From the NCBI GenBank assembly GCA_002085355.1, contig NATN01000022.1, positions 1 through 15,088 of the forward strand: a stretch of DNA of 15,088 nucleotides. Direction: 5' to 3'. Below are positions 7,953-15,018 of this stretch, piece by piece. A program made the translations under genes and the position numbers. Each line of letters starts with the position of its first letter. The first letter of the stretch is position 1. This DNA comes from Candidatus Zhuqueibacterota bacterium 4484_87 (GTDB taxonomy: Bacteria; Zhuqueibacterota; Zhuqueibacteria; Thermofontimicrobiales; Thermofontimicrobiaceae). The notes beneath the pieces are model-generated. The model was not told the DNA's origin. It did not search any database and saw only the letters and a list, made by a program, of their open reading frames with translations.

Positions 7953-8787
7953 AAGTTTCTACCACAGTGAGTGCAACGTCTGTAGCAGTCACGCCGGGTT
8001 GCGGTTCGCCGTATAATTTGAAACCGACGACGTCAGGGATGAGCATGTAGATGGGCTGTCCCAACATCACTGCTTCTGCCTCGATACCGCCGACGCCCCA
8101 GCCGACAACACCCAGTCCGTTGACCATGGGCGTGTGGCTATCTGTGCCGACTACGGTGTCAGGAAATGCGACGACAAGTCCGTTTTCTTGATTTATTTGC
8201 ACGACTCTTGCCAGATATTCAAGATTTACCTGGTGAATGATACCGCTTGACGGTGGAATGACGCGGAAGTTTTTGAAAGCGTGTTGTCCCCAGTGGAGGA
8301 ATTCGTACCTTTCGCGATTTCGTTTAAATTCAATCTCAGAGTTTCGTAAAAGCGCCTTGGGATGACCATACTCATCAACCTGGACTGAATGATCCACAAC
8401 GAGATCGACCGGGACGATGGGATTGATTTTTTGGGGATCGCCGCCGGCACGTGCCATTGCTGAACGGAGAGCTGCTAAATCCACGACTGCCGGAACTCCG
8501 GTAAAATCCTGCATGATCACGCGGGCAGGTTTGTACGGAATTTCTGAACGTGCTTCTGATACCGGCTGCCAATTAGCCAAAGCTTTCACATGATCCGATG
8601 TCACCACGTATTCATCACAATTTCTCAACAGATTTTCTAAAATAATTTTAATTGAAAAAGGAAGCCGATTGATGGCGCCGATGCCGTCTTGCTCTAATTT
8701 CGCCAGACTGAAATAAGAAAAATTTCCGTCCTGAGTCTGCAAATCGGAACGCGCCTGAAATACATCCGTGTTCTTTTGTGTGGCCAT
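7897..8787 (-). CDS. acnA: Aconitate hydratase AcnA, N-terminal part (ends in out-of-frame tail)
   Basis: The 296-codon frame starts at ATG 8785-8787, preceded by AGGAG with very short spacing. Residues 1-278 match domain 1 of AcnA-type aconitases, with FSIKIILENLLRN, VIMQDFTGVPAVVDLAA, VDLVVDHSVQVD, GTDSHTPMVNGLGVVGWGVGG and AEAVMLGQPI. After VALTVVET (residue 278) the sequence leaves the family (SRARGCRKICGIFWPG) and stops 18 codons later, while the family sequence continues in the +1 frame. Alone, this piece lacks all cluster cysteines and would be inactive. The rebuilt gene (6072-8787) would encode about 905 residues, normal for AcnA. No strong promoter is visible in the 132-base gap upstream. 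Confidence 0.9.
   Translation of the reverse strand: MATQKNTDVFQARSDLQTQDGNFSYFSLAKLEQDGIGAINRLPFSIKIILENLLRNCDEYVVTSDHVKALANWQPVSEARSEIPYKPARVIMQDFTGVPAVVDLAALRSAMARAGGDPQKINPIVPVDLVVDHSVQVDEYGHPKALLRNSEIEFKRNRERYEFLHWGQHAFKNFRVIPPSSGIIHQVNLEYLARVVQINQENGLVVAFPDTVVGTDSHTPMVNGLGVVGWGVGGIEAEAVMLGQPIYMLIPDVVGFKLYGEPQPGVTATDVALTVVETSRARGCRKICGIFWPGNQ
7950..7956 (-). other. Frameshift site within acnA
   Basis: The upstream frame ends its family match at the ACT codon (7954-7956) and the downstream frame resumes at CGC (7950-7952), with a single base (7953) between. AcnA proteins normally have Leu-Arg here (as in TVxxLRxHGVVGKF), so loss of two bases from a leucine codon explains the site better than one inserted base. 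No slippery heptamer or downstream pseudoknot is evident, so programmed frameshifting is unlikely. The site is either a real recent mutation or a sequencing/assembly error. Confidence 0.85.
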
Positions 8788-8919
8788 ATTCTCCTCATAT
8801 TTTTTATTGAAAAAACAATATTGAGATAAATTTGATTAATAGTAGTCTAAAGAACTGCTGATCGCCAAATATTTTTTAATAGAAAGTAAATCTAAACAAA
8901 AGCTTTGTTGATAATTTTA

Positions 8920-9678
8920 TCAAATTAAAGGAAAAATAACATGCCATACTACATCCGCCCAGAAATGCACACCAATGGCTGCGACTAAACCATCGCGGAT
9001 GAAACGATCTCCTGCGGCTAATCCGACAATTCCGTTCAGCAGAAAAAGCTCCGCTATCGCGATCGGCGGAATGGAACTGATCGATTTGAAATGCATCATC
9101 ATCATTAATCCGGGCAAGTGAGCAGCTCCAAAAGCGAGCGCAGCAATCACATTCGCTATGGTCAATGTCACACTTCGGAGGCGCCAGCGTTTCAGAAAAA
9201 AGTTAAGCAAAAACGCCCATAGAGACAAAACAAATCCGCGATACAGAATTTCTTCGCCGATGCTGGCAGTCATCGAGGCGATAATTGACATCGGAAACGG
9301 AGGATGCGGAAATCCTGCCCATGCATTAGTTGCTGTGAAAATTTTGTCAGCAAAAATCATTGCCAAGCCGACAGCGAGACCGATGATCAGCGGCAGCAGA
9401 AACAAACTTATCCAATCAGCGCCGATGCGATAAATGCCAGGCAGATTTATTTTTCTTGCTAACCAGTATCCGATGAATCCCATGATGCTGTACAAAATAA
9501 TAACAATTCCACCGTTAGCAATGCCAAGCAACCAATCCGGCACTTTGGGCAAAGTGTTCAGATCAAATTGTCCCGGGATATTTTTATATAATTTTAATGC
9601 GAACGTGAGAAAAGCAAGCAAAGCATTTGCCAAAATGAAGATGGCAAGAATCTTCAATTGCGATCGATGTTTCGACAT
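8920..9678 (-). CDS. CPBP-family (CAAX/ABI) intramembrane metalloprotease
   Basis: This 252-residue membrane protein has about six to eight hydrophobic segments, the first at about 8-28. The three family motifs are present: EExxxR (Glu142, Glu143, Arg147 in GEEILYRGF), FxxxH (Phe183, His187 in FGAAHLPG) and HxxxD (His238, Asp242 in HFWADVV). These residues form the glutamate/histidine metal site of Rce1/ABI-type proteases, which cleave within or next to the membrane. Bacterial members have varied roles, including bacteriocin self-immunity and protein processing, and nothing here identifies a substrate. It sits between tpx and acnA with its own short gaps. The ribosome site (GAGAAA) is weak. 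The family call is secure; activity and role are not. Confidence 0.88.
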   Translation of the reverse strand: MSKHRSQLKILAIFILANALLAFLTFALKLYKNIPGQFDLNTLPKVPDWLLGIANGGIVIILYSIMGFIGYWLARKINLPGIYRIGADWISLFLLPLIIGLAVGLAMIFADKIFTATNAWAGFPHPPFPMSIIASMTASIGEEILYRGFVLSLWAFLLNFFLKRWRLRSVTLTIANVIAALAFGAAHLPGLMMMMHFKSISSIPPIAIAELFLLNGIVGLAAGDRFIRDGLVAAIGVHFWADVVWHVIFPLI

Positions 9679-9766
9679 ATTCGTTTCTCAGTGACGGTAT
9701 TTTGGAAAAAGTTCTATGAAATGATGCGAGTGTTTTTTCATCAAGCAGGGAAAGAAAATCGATACA

Positions 9767-9800
9767 CAGGAGCAAGTTGAAATTTAATTTCCTGCTCCTG
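9767..9800 (-). terminator. Probable terminator after tpx
   Basis: Eight-base arms CAGGAGCA (9767-9774) and TGCTCCTG (9793-9800) enclose a loop that itself holds an inner GAAATT/AATTTC hairpin. It begins 13 bases after the tpx stop. The T-run that follows on the minus strand is weak and delayed (TGTATCGATTTT), so efficiency is uncertain. Confidence 0.5.
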
Positions 9801-9813
9801 CATTCCCCGAAAA

Positions 9814-10338
9814 TTATTCGTTGACCACTTTAATCAGCGCGTTGATCGCTTCCTCATAATCAGGATGTTGTGCGATTTCCGGAACGTACTGGACGTAACG
9901 AATGATGTCCTTTTTATCAACGATAAAAATCGAACGTTGTTCCAAACGCAGCTCTTTTACGTGAGTGCCGTATGCATTGCCAAAATTCATGTCGCGGTGA
10001 TCCGAAAGAGTTTCCACGCGATCAACTCCGGCAGCGCCGCACCATCTTTTTTGCGCAAATGGCAAGTCCACGCTCACTGTCAGAACAACTACGTCACTGC
10101 CAAATTTTGCTGCTTCTTCATTGAATCGGCGGGTTTGCGTGTCGCAGATGCCGGTGTCCAATGACGGTACTACGCTGATGAGCCGGACTTTTCCTGAACT
10201 GCTTTTTAGAGTGACTTCTGTCAAATCATTGGACAAAAGCCGGAAATTCGGAGCTTTGTCGCCAACTTTCAGTTTTGGTCCCAATACTGTCAGCGGACTA
10301 CCCTGAAAGGTAACGTCGCCTTTTCTTTCTATCGCCAT
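9814..10338 (-). CDS. tpx: Thiol peroxidase (atypical 2-Cys peroxiredoxin)
   Basis: The 174-residue protein matches Tpx along its full length. It reduces hydrogen peroxide and organic peroxides using thioredoxin as electron donor. The peroxidatic cysteine is Cys65 in the motif VPSLDTGICDTQTRRFNEEA, with Thr62 three residues before it. The resolving cysteine is Cys100 in FAQKRWCGAAG. Arg135 (LEQRSIFIVD) fits the conserved active-site arginine. The N-terminus (GDVTFQGSPLTVLG) is also typical. There is no signal peptide, so the location is cytoplasmic. A strong AAGGAG ribosome site 8 bases before the ATG fixes the start. It is probably a single-gene unit, with a terminator-like hairpin after it and the transketolase terminator ahead of it. 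Confidence 0.95.
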   Translation of the reverse strand: MAIERKGDVTFQGSPLTVLGPKLKVGDKAPNFRLLSNDLTEVTLKSSSGKVRLISVVPSLDTGICDTQTRRFNEEAAKFGSDVVVLTVSVDLPFAQKRWCGAAGVDRVETLSDHRDMNFGNAYGTHVKELRLEQRSIFIVDKKDIIRYVQYVPEIAQHPDYEEAINALIKVVNE

Positions 10339-10550
10339 TTTTTTGTCTCCTTGAAATATAAGAATTCTGATGGTTTATTTCAATTAAAATTTAAAAAAAA
10401 TCTTGGGAATTGTTGAAATGTCTATTCCCCATAAGGAATTTCAATGTTTTATAATTGAATTTATTTTAATTAATTTCAAATGGTTAGATGAGAGGAAAAG
10501 ACAAAAGATTCTCTGATAAAATTGAATATGAATGCAAATGAGAGCGTGCC

Positions 10551-10584
10551 AAAAAAACAGGGAGCAGCGCGAACTACTCCCTGT
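10551..10584 (-). terminator. Rho-independent terminator of transketolase gene
   Basis: On the minus strand ACAGGGAG and CTCCCTGT (10577-10584 and 10557-10564) form a perfect 8-bp stem that extends inward as AG/CT after a mismatch. It is directly followed by a run of seven T (10551-10557). It begins about 34 bases after the transketolase stop. Confidence 0.88.
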
Positions 10585-10617
10585 AAATCACGGTGAGAAA
10601 AATTATTGAAGGCTTGC

Positions 10618-12951
10618 TTATTTTTTCAGTTGCGCCATGCGCTGATCCAGGTCGTTGGCAAATTTTTCGATTCCTTTTAGCAGCCAATCCGGTGAAATGT
10701 GCGCCTCTTCACACAACTCATCCACCGACCCGCCTGTCCGCCAGCGATTGTCCCAATCAGAGGACATGGCGTATTCTTCGGCAACTTTGCTAAATAGCCA
10801 GTCGTGCATATTGCGTCGCGCACTATTTGTGATGACTGTAGAATTATGCCAATCTTCGTCCGACACGATCTGCTTCTGGTAGCTTTCCGGCTGCAATTTG
10901 AACAGCTCGTAGCTCACGGCAGCGACCAATTTCACGTTCAAGCCTAATTCGTCCAATTTAGGTAAAATTTTCACAACGTTGGCTGTGGTGCTTGTTCCCT
11001 GAACAAAGATGGTTCCCATTTTGGGTTGTCCCGCTTTGTAATCACGAATGATGTACGCACCTTTTGCCGCCTCAAAATGAGAGGCAATGCCCAGTTTTTC
11101 CCGATCAGGAATTTCGATTGGCGGCCTTGTCAGATGCAATGCGATAATGGGTTTGTCCGTCGCCATTGCTGCGGCAATCATAGGCGCAACTTCGTTGTGT
11201 TCCCAGGGATAAAGATTGATAATTTGACCTTCGGGAAAAAGCTGTGTCACGCCCGGCGCAAAGATGCCGAAATGTGTTCGGGAATCTTCTGCTGTTTCCG
11301 GGCCCGAATGTCCTGCGATCCAGAGCACTTTTCCGACTTGCAGTTCTGTATCCTGCGCCAATTGGCTGAACAAACGCATGGGGCCATATTTCAAATAAAC
11401 GAAAGAACCGTAAGTGGAACAGGTGGAATAAAAGCCGTTGAATTCATCAAATTGTTTTTCTGCAAAATTCACTGTGGCAATACCGGCAGAAATTCCGGCA
11501 TTGGCAAACTCAGTGATTCCCTGAGGCAACAGACTACCTTTCGGGTTATTGTTGCGATCATAAGGACCAAAACCGGGAAAATCGCCATAAGGTTTGGCAA
11601 AACCGGAAATATTCGTCGAGTCCGCCAGATCTGCAGACATGGCGATGAACATGGGCCTGCCGTAGCGTTTTGCGCATTCGGCGTTGATCCAGGCGCCAAA
11701 TTTTGCCAATCCGGCACGGTTGGGCGCTTTTTCACCGGGCTTGGCAAAAATGTCTTTCGGGAAATTTTTGTAATCCGTGAACACCGGATCTTTGAACGGG
11801 TTTTTGGAAAAATCATAGAATAATTTTTTACTTTCCGGGATGGATTCGCCTAAATTCACCAGCGTCTCTGCCACGTAATCCAACAGTTCTGGATCCTGAT
11901 CATACAATTGAAAAACACGATTCAGGTTTTCTCTGGCTTGCGCCACGCGTTCTGCCTCAGTTGCCGGAGCTTCTTTTCCGAATCCTTCAAATTCGATACC
12001 ATAACGTTCGGTGAAAATTTTTGTTGTCTCCCAGAAGCCCGGGCTGTTTATCGGTTGCGGCGTGCCGTGGGATTTATTGTCGTAAATGCCGTATTCTCTG
12101 CCTTTTCGCGTTTTAAACCAGCTAATGTTGGGGCGTTGATCCGGATTCTCGGAATAGGTCATTTCCACCAGTGTTTTCGCTACGGTTTCCCATTCCATGC
12201 CTTTCTCAGTGCCGAAAACGCGCCAGCCGTGAGCGCCGAACCAGTCCTGCGGTGTACCATACACAATGTCGCTGATTTTGTGATTGTCAATGCCATAGTC
12301 ATTCCAATCGATCAAAAAGTATAAATTATTCAATCCCAGGCCGTAAGCTGAATTTTGTGTTTCATGAATTGCTCCGGCAGTGGCGCCGCCTTCGCCTTCG
12401 ACTGCGAAAACGCGAATGTCATCAGCACCGGCTAATTTGAGCGCCATCGCTTCACCTGCAGCAACAGGGGAGCCGTGTCCCGAAGGTCCGGTGTTGAATT
12501 TCAAAAATAAAGTTTTACCTGCCATCTCTGCATGTCCGGGCAGACCGCCATTGTGACGCAACGTGAGCAGGTCTTCCCAGTACAGAGCGCGTTCCGGTTC
12601 GCCGGCGATGCGGTAAATTTTATCGCCTGTCTGCTGGTATTTTCGCCGTAAGGCTTCATTGAGAACGGCGAGGATGGCGTAAATCAATGGAATCGTATGC
12701 CCTGCGACAAGAATGAATCTGTCTGAAAATCGTTTCTCGGGATTGCGAAGATCGTAACGCATGACGCCGCTCAACATGGTGGCAAGCATCATGTGCACTT
12801 TAGAGCGGGAACCGCCGGGATGACCGCTCTGGCGCAAATTAAGCATCATGTCGATAGATTGATCTACCATGTCTTTTACTTTTTCCCATTTGGAAAAATG
12901 TTTCTCGAGCTCGTGAAGTTTCTTTTCGATGGTCTGGGATCCTGATGCCAT
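10618..12951 (-). CDS. Transketolase-type thiamine diphosphate enzyme (777 aa)
   Basis: Transketolases move two-carbon ketol units between sugar phosphates in the pentose phosphate and Calvin pathways. N-terminal signatures are SGHPGGS (His44), PGHAE (His140) and TGPSGHG (154-160). The cofactor motif runs from GEG (186-188) to WND (Asn217); the normal GDG is replaced by GEG, but the spacing of 30 residues from acidic residue to Asn is kept. The pyrimidine domain (about 410-615) has AMSADLADSTN and GITEFANAG, where Glu481 fits the catalytic glutamate. The C-terminal domain ends with RTGGSVDELCEEAHIS. At 777 residues it is about 100 longer than classical TktA (about 660). A second transketolase-like function, such as an unusual donor, cannot be excluded, so I give no gene symbol. 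Ribosome site GGAGAG precedes the ATG by 5-6 bases. It has its own promoter and terminator and is probably monocistronic. Confidence 0.85.
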   Translation of the reverse strand: MASGSQTIEKKLHELEKHFSKWEKVKDMVDQSIDMMLNLRQSGHPGGSRSKVHMMLATMLSGVMRYDLRNPEKRFSDRFILVAGHTIPLIYAILAVLNEALRRKYQQTGDKIYRIAGEPERALYWEDLLTLRHNGGLPGHAEMAGKTLFLKFNTGPSGHGSPVAAGEAMALKLAGADDIRVFAVEGEGGATAGAIHETQNSAYGLGLNNLYFLIDWNDYGIDNHKISDIVYGTPQDWFGAHGWRVFGTEKGMEWETVAKTLVEMTYSENPDQRPNISWFKTRKGREYGIYDNKSHGTPQPINSPGFWETTKIFTERYGIEFEGFGKEAPATEAERVAQARENLNRVFQLYDQDPELLDYVAETLVNLGESIPESKKLFYDFSKNPFKDPVFTDYKNFPKDIFAKPGEKAPNRAGLAKFGAWINAECAKRYGRPMFIAMSADLADSTNISGFAKPYGDFPGFGPYDRNNNPKGSLLPQGITEFANAGISAGIATVNFAEKQFDEFNGFYSTCSTYGSFVYLKYGPMRLFSQLAQDTELQVGKVLWIAGHSGPETAEDSRTHFGIFAPGVTQLFPEGQIINLYPWEHNEVAPMIAAAMATDKPIIALHLTRPPIEIPDREKLGIASHFEAAKGAYIIRDYKAGQPKMGTIFVQGTSTTANVVKILPKLDELGLNVKLVAAVSYELFKLQPESYQKQIVSDEDWHNSTVITNSARRNMHDWLFSKVAEEYAMSSDWDNRWRTGGSVDELCEEAHISPDWLLKGIEKFANDLDQRMAQLKK

Positions 12952-13060
12952 AAGCTCTCTCCGTGGTTAGTGGTTATGAGTTAATTTTTTTATTATTGAA
13001 ATTTTTCAAAATACAAAATTAAAATATTCAAAAATAAAAAACTACATAATAATGTTTTGA

Positions 13061-13089
13061 ATTTTAACATTTTTTGAGATAAAAGTCAA
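13061..13089 (-). promoter_or_regulatory. Sigma70-type promoter for transketolase gene
   Basis: On the minus strand TTGACT (13084-13089) and TAAAAT (13061-13066) are separated by exactly 17 bases; each matches five of six consensus positions. Transcription would start near 13054, giving a leader of about 100 AT-rich bases before the ATG at 12951. Confidence 0.65.
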
Positions 13090-13119
13090 GGGATTTTTTT
13101 GAAAAAATGAAGAGAGGAA

Positions 13120-13158
13120 AAGGTGGTGTGGCCCACCTTTTTAGGTGGACTACACCTT
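13120..13158 (-). terminator. Probable terminator after transglutaminase-like gene
   Basis: An imperfect hairpin starts 12 bases after the stop codon: AGGTGG pairs with CCACCT, GTGT with ACAC, and outer AAG with CTT, around a short A/T loop. On the minus strand TTTT follows, then more T-rich sequence. The stem has internal bulges, so this is less certain than the two perfect-stem terminators in the window. Confidence 0.55.
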
Positions 13159-13170
13159 GGGACTTTCAAT

Positions 13171-14742
13171 TTACCACCAAACTTGCTTTCCGTCTTCAAT
13201 AGTGAAAATTCTTTCTTCGCGCCGGGAGTCTTTTTCTACTAACCAATACAAACCGTGGTTGGGAATTTCGGAGAAGATTAGCGGGTGTCCGTCAGCAATC
13301 ATTTCCCCGGCTGAAATCCATTCGTCATTCCAGTAAAATAATTGGTACGCTTTTCCGGTTTTGAAAAATGCTTTTTCGATGCCGTCCGTATCCGCGAGCT
13401 GTTTCCTTCGCGTCGTTGAAACCAATTTGATTTTTATTTTGTCATTTTCATCAGCCACGAGCGGTCTGATTGTACCATCTTTTTCCAGAATCAGGGCGCT
13501 GGCGGCAGGAATGAGTTTTCCGTGCACAAAATACATAGGCAGATAAGCGATGTTGCGCCCCATGTCCGTGAAAGTGACCTTCTCTCCTTCGATTTTGCCC
13601 CAGTGGATCGCTTTCCACTCGCCGTCGTTGAAAACGCAGAGATAGGCGTAATTGACGCTGTCCGGCACCGGCTCCGTCAGGGTGACGGTCACGTCGGACA
13701 CGTCCACGTAATCGCGGGTGACGTCGGCGTAGTTTTTCCCGGAAAGCCAGCGCGGCACTTTTTCCCATTCCGGTTTCTGAAAGACGAGATTGTTCCTTTG
13801 CAAAGAATAGGTTTTACGGTACACTTTTGCCATGCGATTGTGCAGATGATAGGTGCCCGGATTTGCCTCGTCGCCCATGAACATGATTACTTTACCGCTT
13901 CTGTCCAGCAGTGCGTTCCAGGCATGATTGTTTCCGGTGTCAGCCCAATGTGGTGTGTAATCACTGGTGACGGCGAGACCGTTGGCGCGCATGGCGTAAA
14001 TTGCCAGATTGGTCATGTCTTCGCAGCGGCCTTTTTTGTTTTGCAACATTTCCGATAGCGCTTGATCCTGCGGATGGCGGTAAAAAATCGGATCGAAGGT
14101 GAACCAAGTTTTCAAGTCATCATTGATTAGCGATGTGGCTTCGATGGGGTCTTTGGGATCACTCATTCTTTTTGCTAAATCTTGATGTTTTTTGAAAAAA
14201 TAGGGACGCCAGCTTTCCAGCGGTTCGTTGCTGCCGCGGTAGGGCAGAACATATTCGCAAAAATCGGAAAATGTAAGATAATCCGCCCACGGTTTCTCAT
14301 GCCAAGCGCGAAAACCGTAGTCGATGTTCTCAATCAAGAAATTTGCTGTGATGTGCTGCAAATCTTCCAGCGTCTCTTTGCGCTGCCAATCCATCCCGCC
14401 GATAGCGTCGGAAACACTGTCCCAGGCAGCGACCATAGTTTTGTAATCAGGATAAGAGAGCACATCAAAATCCACAGCCGCACCGCTCGTGTCAAGCAAT
14501 TCGTAGCGGATAAAGCTGTGACCATCCATGTTGCCGATGAGAAAATACGCTGCCTGCAGTTTTAGCGAGTCGCCCGTTTCCTGATAATGATGAATCACTT
14601 TTTCCAATTCCGCGCGATTGTCGCCGGCTTTTTTAAGTGCGTTTTCTACTTCAGCCGGATAAGGCGAAGTGGCACAGAATTGAAAAATCGCGATCGCCAG
14701 AATAGCGAGCAATGATACGATGATTTTGGATGTTTTTTTCAT
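13171..14742 (-). CDS. Exported transglutaminase-like (papain-fold) protein
   Basis: The 523-residue protein starts with a hydrophobic export signal (about 5-22) followed by Cys23 in IFQFCATS. This may be a lipoprotein site, although phenylalanine at -1 is unusual. Residues 225-300 hold a transglutaminase-like core: Cys240 in GRCEDMTNLAIYAMRANG, His273 in NNHAWNAL and an acidic residue in FMGDEANPG (Asp291). The domain shares the cysteine-protease fold and may act as a peptidase or transamidase. The C-terminal part (350-523) looks like two beta-sandwich modules (DVTVTLTEPVPDSV; GKAYQLFYWNDEW). Similar transglutaminase proteins with this motif order are common in Bacteroidota and usually uncharacterised. 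The ribosome site AAGGA is 7 bases before the ATG. The 5' region abuts a palindrome array, the closest hairpin 43 bases upstream. Domain call is good; substrate unknown. Confidence 0.82.
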   Translation of the reverse strand: MKKTSKIIVSLLAILAIAIFQFCATSPYPAEVENALKKAGDNRAELEKVIHHYQETGDSLKLQAAYFLIGNMDGHSFIRYELLDTSGAAVDFDVLSYPDYKTMVAAWDSVSDAIGGMDWQRKETLEDLQHITANFLIENIDYGFRAWHEKPWADYLTFSDFCEYVLPYRGSNEPLESWRPYFFKKHQDLAKRMSDPKDPIEATSLINDDLKTWFTFDPIFYRHPQDQALSEMLQNKKGRCEDMTNLAIYAMRANGLAVTSDYTPHWADTGNNHAWNALLDRSGKVIMFMGDEANPGTYHLHNRMAKVYRKTYSLQRNNLVFQKPEWEKVPRWLSGKNYADVTRDYVDVSDVTVTLTEPVPDSVNYAYLCVFNDGEWKAIHWGKIEGEKVTFTDMGRNIAYLPMYFVHGKLIPAASALILEKDGTIRPLVADENDKIKIKLVSTTRRKQLADTDGIEKAFFKTGKAYQLFYWNDEWISAGEMIADGHPLIFSEIPNHGLYWLVEKDSRREERIFTIEDGKQVWW

Positions 14743-14778
14743 GGGTTGATCCTTTGCGTTTAGGTCGAATGTTTTTTA

Positions 14779-14802
14779 TATTTCGCTCCTTCAGAGCTTT
14801 TG
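14779..14802 (+). repeat. REP-like element copy 1
   Basis: This 24-base unit reads TATTTCGCTCCTTCAGAGCT then TTTG. It matches the reverse complement of 14964-14987 at 20 of 24 positions. Its GCTC/GAGC stem sits where copy 2 has GCCC/GGGC, so one T:A pair is exchanged for a C:G pair with pairing kept. It lies 37 bases upstream of the transglutaminase-like gene start. Confidence 0.65.
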
Positions 14803-14963
14803 ATATTCGAGTGTTTTTTCAATCCCAGCGCGTTGCGCTGGGCTAATCTATTTCACCCCTTACGGGGTAAAAAAAAAATTGTTTATTATACCTTTTGAAG
14901 ACCCCGAAGGGGTCAAATATTTCAGCATGGGGCAGCGCCCCATGAATAAAATAAAAAAAAATC

Positions 14964-14987
14964 CAAGAGCCCTGAAGGGGCGGAATA
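14964..14987 (-). repeat. REP-like element copy 2 (inverted)
   Basis: Read on the minus strand this 24-base unit is TATTCCGCCCCTTCAGGGCT then CTTG, the partner of 14779-14802 in opposite orientation. The GCCC/GGGC stem keeps pairing despite changes in both arms. The copies bracket the four other palindromes, as in composite BIME-type arrays. Confidence 0.65.
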
Positions 14988-15018
14988 AAAATTATCTTCT
15001 CATATTTGCAAGTTTCCC

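Larger units (their letters stand above)
14779..14987. repeat. Cluster of six REP-like palindromes next to a RAYT transposase
   Basis: Six short hairpins are packed into about 210 bases. They are GCTC-CTTCA-GAGC (14785-14797), an 8-bp stem CCCAGCGC-GTT-GCGCTGGG (14824-14842), ACCCC-TTAC-GGGGT (14855-14868), GACCCC-GAA-GGGGTC (14900-14914), an 8-bp stem CATGGGGC-AGC-GCCCCATG (14926-14944) and GCCC-TGAAG-GGGC (14969-14981). The first and last are inverted copies of one 24-base element. A/T-rich spacers separate them. The cluster follows the transposase stop by about 30 bases, the arrangement expected for REP/BIME elements and their RAYT. Individual hairpins could act as mRNA 3' ends, but none has a convincing T-run on both strands. 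Confidence 0.75.

Noticed and set aside
7941..7962. Programmed ribosomal frameshift in acnA
   Set aside because: There is no slippery heptamer, and aconitases are not known to use frameshifting; a net two-base loss fits error or mutation better.
8908..8923. TTGATAA-TT-TTATCAA palindrome as an operator or terminator
   Set aside because: It overlaps the CPBP stop codon, is pure A/T apart from two pairs, lacks a T-run and occurs only once.
9584..9775. 63-codon minus-strand frame overlapping the start of the CPBP protease gene
   Set aside because: It overlaps a well-supported gene in another frame, has no recognisable domain and includes the terminator region of tpx.
10355..10383. TTGAAA-17-TATATT promoter in front of tpx
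   Set aside because: The hexamers and spacing are good, but transcription would begin near 10348, inside the AAGGAG ribosome site at 10347-10352, so the message would lack most of its ribosome site.
11026..11823. 265-codon plus-strand frame opposite the transketolase
   Set aside because: It is antisense to a strongly supported gene and its translation has no family resemblance.
13522..14058. 178-codon plus-strand frame opposite the transglutaminase-like gene
   Set aside because: It mirrors the codon pattern of the minus-strand gene and shows no domain or ribosome site.
14785..14981. CRISPR array
   Set aside because: The palindromes differ from each other and are not evenly spaced direct repeats with unique spacers.
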